DNA of 64,000 nucleotides, taken from NCBI RefSeq assembly GCF_964199755.1, contig NC_133903.1:54509739-54573738 (forward strand), in the 5' to 3' direction. Position 1 is the stretch's first letter, and every line of letters starts with the position of its first letter. The translations under genes were made by a program, and so were the position numbers. Below are positions 58,301-64,000 of the stretch, piece after piece. This stretch comes from Larus michahellis (lineage: Eukaryota; Chordata; Aves; Charadriiformes; Laridae). The notes beneath the pieces were generated by a model. That model was not told the origin of the DNA. It worked only from the letters and a program-made list of their open reading frames with translations, and did not search any database.

Positions 58301-61119
58301 CTAAAAACAATCTTTGTAGCTCTAAACATAGAAGAGAAAAGGGACTATTAACTAGCTGTCAGTCTGGAAGGTGCTGTATGAAGCGTACGGGGTGAGTGTA
58401 TAAAGTACTGCCTCGATTCCTGAAAGCAGAGACCTTTCTGCAATGACCCTTCTCTATGACTCTCATCTCTGTAAAACAGTTTTCCCATCCAAGCTCCAAA
58501 CACTTCCAAATGACTCTCTTATTTTCCTCAGGAATGACTCAGCCTATTTTCTTCAGGAAACAGGGGAGCACACTTGCGATGGAAGACGAGCATCACTCGA
58601 TGGGAAGGAACACAACTTGCTTCATGAGATCTGAACACAGAACAGAAATCCTGTTGCAGGAGCTTCCCTGGTGCTCCTGTACACCTTGAATGTGCAATCT
58701 GCAGCTTTTTATCAAACCGTATGATTTATGAAATACGGATGGCTACGCACTGATGCCTCAGCGCAGCTTGGCTATGCTCGATGGCTCTCTCACCTGAAGA
58801 ATGTGGATGACGCTCATGGTTAGTCAAGAGAAGCTGCCAAGCATCCTCTGATATATAGTACAGAGATTGCAGCGCACAGAACTTGTAAGAAGAACGAAAT
58901 CAAGTTCTTGGCCTCCAGGCATTACCATGTATCTGAAACCAACCTTCAAAGAAAGTTATTACACCGGAGTGAGAGCAGATCAAATCAGACCGCAATGTTT
59001 GCTTATTATTGTCAGTTTTCAAACCGCAGCCCATGCTATCGCTGAGCAATTTGTCCTTTGATTTGAAGCTGATTGAGAGCAGAACAAAATGGCTCAATTA
59101 TAAAGTTACCATAGCCGGATCTCTTTACAAGTGAGCCTAACTTAATTTCAGCTCTGCCTCGTTCTGAGGAAATCTCTGCTGTAATTTGGCAATCTTCTCA
59201 GGATGGTCCTGAGGGGGTAGCATAAAATAAGAAGGCAATTCACTTCCATCAGGCTTCTGGGTTTGCAGCTTAAGCTGATGGTATTGAAATGAAGGTGAGA
59301 TTTGTTTAAACCTCTTCTGGAGTGAAACAGCCATTTCCAGCTGCTGCCATATCTCAGCGTGGAGTGGCAGTAGGGAGGGGGGATGGAGTTTAGGTGCAGG
59401 CGGGATGAGATGATCCATACAAAAATTCAGCATGTTCTCCTGGAGAATAGTGAGGTTCTTGAAAACTGAAATTAGAGTGATTCACACCGTCCTCTTTGGA
59501 GCATATAAAAATCATATGCTTTAAAATAAAAGAAAAAAAGAGAAAAAAAAGCTGAAAGAATGGAGGTAAGACTCTGCAAACTCTGTTCCACCCAAAAAAC
59601 CACCGAGATGGCTAAGCACAGCCCCAGTTAGATGGGTCAGGATTGTTCCCTTTCCTGAGGGTAATGGGAAGGGAGTGGCCGCTGACTGCTGGTCCTTGGG
59701 GTGTTCAGCAGTGTTCTGCTAGCCCAGATGCCCAGCGAGATTCCTGATTGGAAAGCTAAGAGACGTACAGCTTACAGAGGTGCAAGTAGGAAGCGTGTAA
59801 GTGTTAGAAAGCAACTACTGCAATGAATGCCCAAGAAGACTGGCTTTTAGCCACCACGTGTACTTGCCATATGATTGTTACAGCCTTTAGACAACTGAGG
59901 TAGCCCACGCTGCCCACTCGCTCTCTTTTTCTTAAAGATTTGGGGAAGTGACTCAAAACATTAGTTAAAATTTAATAAAAGCATTAATAAAAAAATTAAA
60001 AATTAATCAAAGCATTAATAAAGGGAAGTTGTTTCATCTCCAACATTTATGTTAACCTACAACAGAGCTCAAGTATTTCCCAAACATGAAATACTTCAAA
60101 TACTGCAGGAGGAAAAGAAGGGTTTAGCTTAGGAGGGCGCTTGGTAGATAGACATAGTCTAGGAAAGCACTGAGGTAGCTCCGTCCTGGGTGTTACCAAC
60201 TCAAGACTATGGAGCTCAGAGACCGAGTGGCTCTTTTGATCACCAAAGTAGTCCCTTTTGGTTAAAGATGAGGCTGGTGCTGAGCTGTCTAGCTAATTTA
60301 ATGACACGCTGTGGGCTGCATGTGCTGCTGCAGAAGCGGGGGTACGGACTCTGGGGCCCGCGGTGCCAGTCAATATTTGCGAGGGAAGCAATTCCTTCCC
60401 TCTGAATCATCATGATTTTAGAGGTTACCTTGCTTCCGCCACGCTTTGAGTGGTTACCCTGTTGTCTTCTGGCACAATGGCAGCACCACAGTGGAATCAT
60501 TGCTCTGTTGTCCGCAGGCAACATGTCGCTGGGTCCTCTCTAGGAGTGTTGCTGCGCTGTCAGGGCCTTTCCCTGCCAGAGGTTTCTCTCTGTCTCTGCT
60601 ACAGCTGCTCACTTCCTCCCTTAATTTTAAGTCTTTTCAAAGCCTTCAGAATCGAAGGACTGAGTATTATGAATGAATGAAGCCCCCCTCCCCCAGAGAA
60701 ACCACCACACACCCCAAAATCAAGCCACGACGATTCAGTGCCTAGGCTCATTTGTGCTGCACCTCACCAGAATTACACACGAGCAACTGCACCTTAGTGA
60801 ATCTTAAAACAAAAATGACCCCGTATAAGAAACTTCCATGGGGTCATTTTCAAAAGGAACATGGAGAGAAAAACACAAAGCCTGAAGTAAGCACCAAAAA
60901 AAAGAAAAATCAGACAATACCCACCTGCACATCTAGAAAAAGATTTTGGCAAGAATTAGTACGTGTCGCCCAGTCTGTGTGTTACCTCTGCATACATTTA
61001 CTTTATTTTTTTACACTGCCATGTCAAAGCATCTAGAACTTGACATCAGACACCAAACAAACCTTTGCGGAGAAGTGAGCTTTTGCAAAAAGACAAATAA
61101 TCCTTTTAACTTGTGACCA

Positions 61120-61660
61120 CGGTTAGCATGCACATTTCCGTGCACTTCACAAGTGGTGAATGAGAGCTCTGATTAAACATGATACAAAAAGAGCTTGCAA
61201 GTAGCACTGTTTACTAACATTTCAATTTCTATGCCTCATTTATTAGACTTAGAATAAAAAGGTTAGAGGGGTGTTTGGGATTGTCTTTAACCTTGATGAT
61301 ATTTCCACTGAAGCAGCATAATGGCTCTTAATTGCTTAAGTGAAGAGAACATGTTGACATGTCCTTCTTTGTGCTTAAAGCTCTGTGCCTAAACCATTAT
61401 GCTAATTCAAGCATTATATACACCAAAGTATTTATGGGACTGACACAAGTGATGTTGCAGGTAAAGGGCTGTGAAATGGTCTGTAAACAGAGAGAATTGA
61501 TTCCAGGCCCAAAGCAATGCTGTTAAAGTCACAGACATTGAACAGCCAGCCCTACAATTTCTATCCAGATTGTCAAACTGGGTCAGACAGTGTCAGCAGG
61601 GCTGCCATTATAGATCAGATGGGTGGCTTTAATAATATGTAAACCAACCACATAAACGCA
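61120..61660. promoter_or_regulatory. Candidate conserved non-coding element C
   Basis: About 540 bp of unique, balanced-composition sequence. It contains homeobox-like CTTAATTGCTTAAG (a near palindrome at 61328-61341), forkhead-like TGTTTAC and TGTAAACA words, ATTATGCTAAT and GGTTTACAT-type words. No coding potential. It reads like a long conserved enhancer, but conservation has not been tested. Confidence 0.3.
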
Positions 61661-61875
61661 AATTAACATGGAAGCAATACGGACTTGACTGGGGCCTTTT
61701 TTTTTTCCTGTGCGCAGCAGTTTTGGTCACAGAATACTCAGTTGTAACATTTGCTAAAACATTTAGGTGTTTATAAAAAAAAAAAAAGAGAGAGAAGAAT
61801 ATCAGCAGTACGACTCGTTACTGCTTTTTAACCTAGTCAAGAGAGCAGCGCTGCAATTTGAAGGGATCACAAAGA

Positions 61876-61902
61876 ATGTGTACATCATGTGTACATCATG
61901 TG
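61876..61902. repeat. Short tandem repeat, 11-base unit ATGTGTACATC, about 2.5 copies
   Basis: Two perfect copies followed by ATGTG. The unit contains the palindrome TGTACA, so each copy is also a small inverted repeat. Confidence 0.8.
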
Positions 61903-63149
61903 AACCTTTGTACAAAAAGAAATAGGCCAGTTCAGGGGTTTCATTTGCTTATCCGACATATGAAGCTGCGTAGTTTGTATTTTCCTCCTTGGGTCGAAGG
62001 CTAACGGTGCGGTTTTACCTGATGCTGAAATAATTTATTATCTTGCTTGTTTTATTACTAATAACCCGCAGTTTTTGGCACTGAATAGAATTTTGAAAAT
62101 ACAGTTTCCTTTAAGCCCTGCATCTAATTTATTGTTTGCATTTCACTAATTTTAGACAGCTAAATGAGACTGATGAGCTCTGCCCCTGTTTCTACTTATT
62201 TTTATTTTTGGTTCTGGAGTACTAGGACTGACACTTTTCTGTTTAGTTTTAAAACAGTATAAAGTAATGGCTTAGTCTCTATATCTTTCTTATACACTCA
62301 GAGCAGGTATTTCACCGATTTTGATTTTTTTAAATGTCATGAGAACAGTATCATTCATCCTAGACCTCACATGTAAAATGTAAACCTCAGAGGGAAGTCC
62401 TGTATTCACAGCAGTCTGTAAAGCATTATCATACTTTGGTGATCATTTAAATGACAAAATAATTTAGATAAATACGAAATAACAGGTTTCATAACAACTC
62501 TTTTTATAAAAAGAAAACATAAATGTTTACCTTGAATTCACTGCAGTGTCCGTTGAAGCTGATCCTTCAATAAAAAAGAAAATTGAGGTTCAACAGACCT
62601 GATTATAGATAAAAATCTAGAAAAATATGGAATAGTTGTACCTATTTCTTCATAGAAGAAAAGCTATGTATTTTCCAGCAAAGCATACCTTGGTCACGCA
62701 TCAGCATTTTCTCTTTTTTCCACCCTGGGATAGTGTTGATTTAATGTCATTTTATAGATTGCTGCATCGCTAAAAGAATTACACTGCAAAAACATCGGAT
62801 GACCGTGCTACTCAAAAAGATTTTGGAACTATGCGTCTGAGATGAGCTTGGCCATTGAGATTACCAGGATATTCATTGCAGTCTGACATTTCTGGGATCA
62901 AATATATAATATCATAACAAAATATTTGATGAGTGTGAAGACATGTATTTTTTAGTTTAGATGTTGGAATAGCAGAAGGTGCTGGGGCCATTTAACCCCA
63001 GGAATTCCCTTCAGTTGTGAAGGAAGTAATTTTGCAATATTCAGAAAAGTCAAATAGACGGATGAAGGCCTTGTAATAACTGAAGGGAAGGGGAGTTACA
63101 TTAAGAGACTGAAATAGGATGCAGGACCCAAAGTGGTATCAAAGATTGC

Positions 63150-63240
63150 CTTTGTGAATTTGAGCAAGACACTTAATCTAAATCTCACTTTTCTATCTGT
63201 AAAATGGGACTGACAGTATTTCCTCTCCTATTGAGATAGC
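63150..63240 (+). mobile_element. Probable MIR-type SINE fragment
   Basis: The plus strand reads gagcaagacacttaatctaa, then ctatctgtaaaatgggactg, then a cagtatttcctctccta segment. It parallels the MIR core gggcaagtcacttaacctct and catctgtaaaatggggataa very well. This is the clearest of the three MIR-like remnants in the window. Confidence 0.65.
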
Positions 63241-63280
63241 TGGACAGACAGGGCTCGTCCTAGCTCCTCGTCCAGTGGGT

Positions 63281-63303
63281 CCTCCCTCCTCCTCCTCCTC
63301 CCA
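63281..63303. repeat. Short (CCT)n microsatellite
   Basis: A cctccctcctcctcctcctc tract just after the MIR-like fragment. Confidence 0.85.
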
Positions 63304-64000
63304 TTCAAATATCCACGGCTCTTAGCTACTTCTCACAAATATATATGTATCACCCGAAAGAGCCTGTTTGGAAAATGGGTTTCCAAAATATGACAGAAGA
63401 TATTTTTGTCTGTGTTTATACTAAATGGCAGTATGTTCATTCCTTTTAAAATGCTGTTAGGCTATTTAAGATTTATACGTTTACTGAGTGGTCACTATCA
63501 AGTTGAAAAATGATATGTATTATCTTCAAAAGCAAATTTTCTTGCCCGGTATGATCAACAGCCCTTGAACTGTAAGAATTCTACCAGACTAAAATATGTT
63601 GCAACATTTCTTTAAGTTACTTGCTTTCTGTTTTTCTCTCACCTTGGGAAATGAAAACAGAACAGGCTGCCTCACACTCACTTCTCAACATTTTTAATTT
63701 CAAGGGGTTTCAGCTTTTCTTGCCAGCGTAAGATGCCAAATGGGGAAATGAAGGCTCCTATAAAGCAAAACAATGTAAAGTGAAACAGATCCTTTGAAAA
63801 GAATTAGTTCAGATCAGCTGTGTTTTTTTAAAGAATAACATAATTGTCTGGGTTTATATTTATAATTACATTAAATGTGCTATGGTAACATGTAATGTGA
63901 CAAATCAATAAGGTCTTCAGATTCCATTTTTAATTGTACTGTGGCTGAAGGTAATAGTCCTGTGGCAATGCAAAATTCCCAGGTGCTGAGAATGATATTC

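Larger units (their letters stand above)
39646..64000. other. Gene-free intergenic region downstream of ATG4C
   Basis: About 24 kb without any exon I can support. Open frames are all under about 140 codons with no domain signature. From conserved vertebrate order (DOCK7, ATG4C, then FOXD3) this is probably the near edge of the FOXD3 flanking desert. Recognisable contents: a probable CR1 scrap at 45865-45912, the hairpin array at 50588-50870, MIR-like fragments at 58148-58300 and 63150-63240, simple repeats, and several blocks rich in homeobox, octamer and SOX-like words that look like conserved non-coding DNA. The rest is unassigned unique sequence. Confidence 0.65.

Noticed and set aside
39646-64000. 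Protein-coding gene downstream of ATG4C
   Set aside because: All open frames are short, lack domains and do not join across splice sites into anything recognisable. FOXD3 itself (a single-exon forkhead gene in a CpG island) is not here.

Overview
The window looks like nuclear DNA from a bird, or possibly another sauropsid. Evidence: CR1 LINE fragments with the ATTCTGTG-type 3' end, compact introns, low repeat content, two GC-rich CpG-island promoters in an AT-rich background, GT-AG introns, and vertebrate gene order. There are no prokaryotic operons, no CRISPR array and no intact mobile element.

Layout. (1) 1-3650: the 5' end of DOCK7 on the minus strand. Only coding exon 1 (MAERRAFAQKIS plus a split Arg codon) lies in the window, inside a CpG island. 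Bases 1-3279 are the start of its first intron. (2) 3665-4394: a 5'-truncated, frameshifted CR1 LINE abutting the DOCK7 promoter, then a short second CR1 piece near 5.3 kb. (3) About 4.4-13.0 kb: the non-coding spacer between two divergent genes. (4) 13.0-39.65 kb: the whole ATG4C gene on the plus strand. It has a CpG-island promoter with an inverted pair of ACTACA/ZNF143-like sites, an untranslated first exon, ten coding exons that join in frame to a 459-residue protein, and a 3' UTR with several poly(A) signals. (5) 39.65-64 kb: a gene-free, AT-rich stretch. From vertebrate synteny it is probably the start of the desert between ATG4C and FOXD3. It holds ancient SINE fragments, an array of nested hairpins at 50.6-50.9 kb, and several stretches that read like conserved non-coding regulatory DNA.

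Biology. DOCK7 (a Rac/Cdc42 guanine nucleotide exchange factor) and ATG4C (an autophagy cysteine protease acting on ATG8/LC3/GABARAP) are unrelated in function. They are divergent neighbours, as in human, with start codons about 13.5 kb apart. All catalytic residues of ATG4C are present. Its N-terminal DEVD caspase-type site, known in human, reads DEVE here.

I found no wholly new gene system. The items most worth a second look are the three-hairpin nested palindrome, the DEVD to DEVE change, the promoter motif pair, a possible extra untranslated exon, and the candidate conserved non-coding blocks. Exon borders in coding parts are firm. Transcription starts, the untranslated exon, 3' ends and regulatory blocks are inferred.
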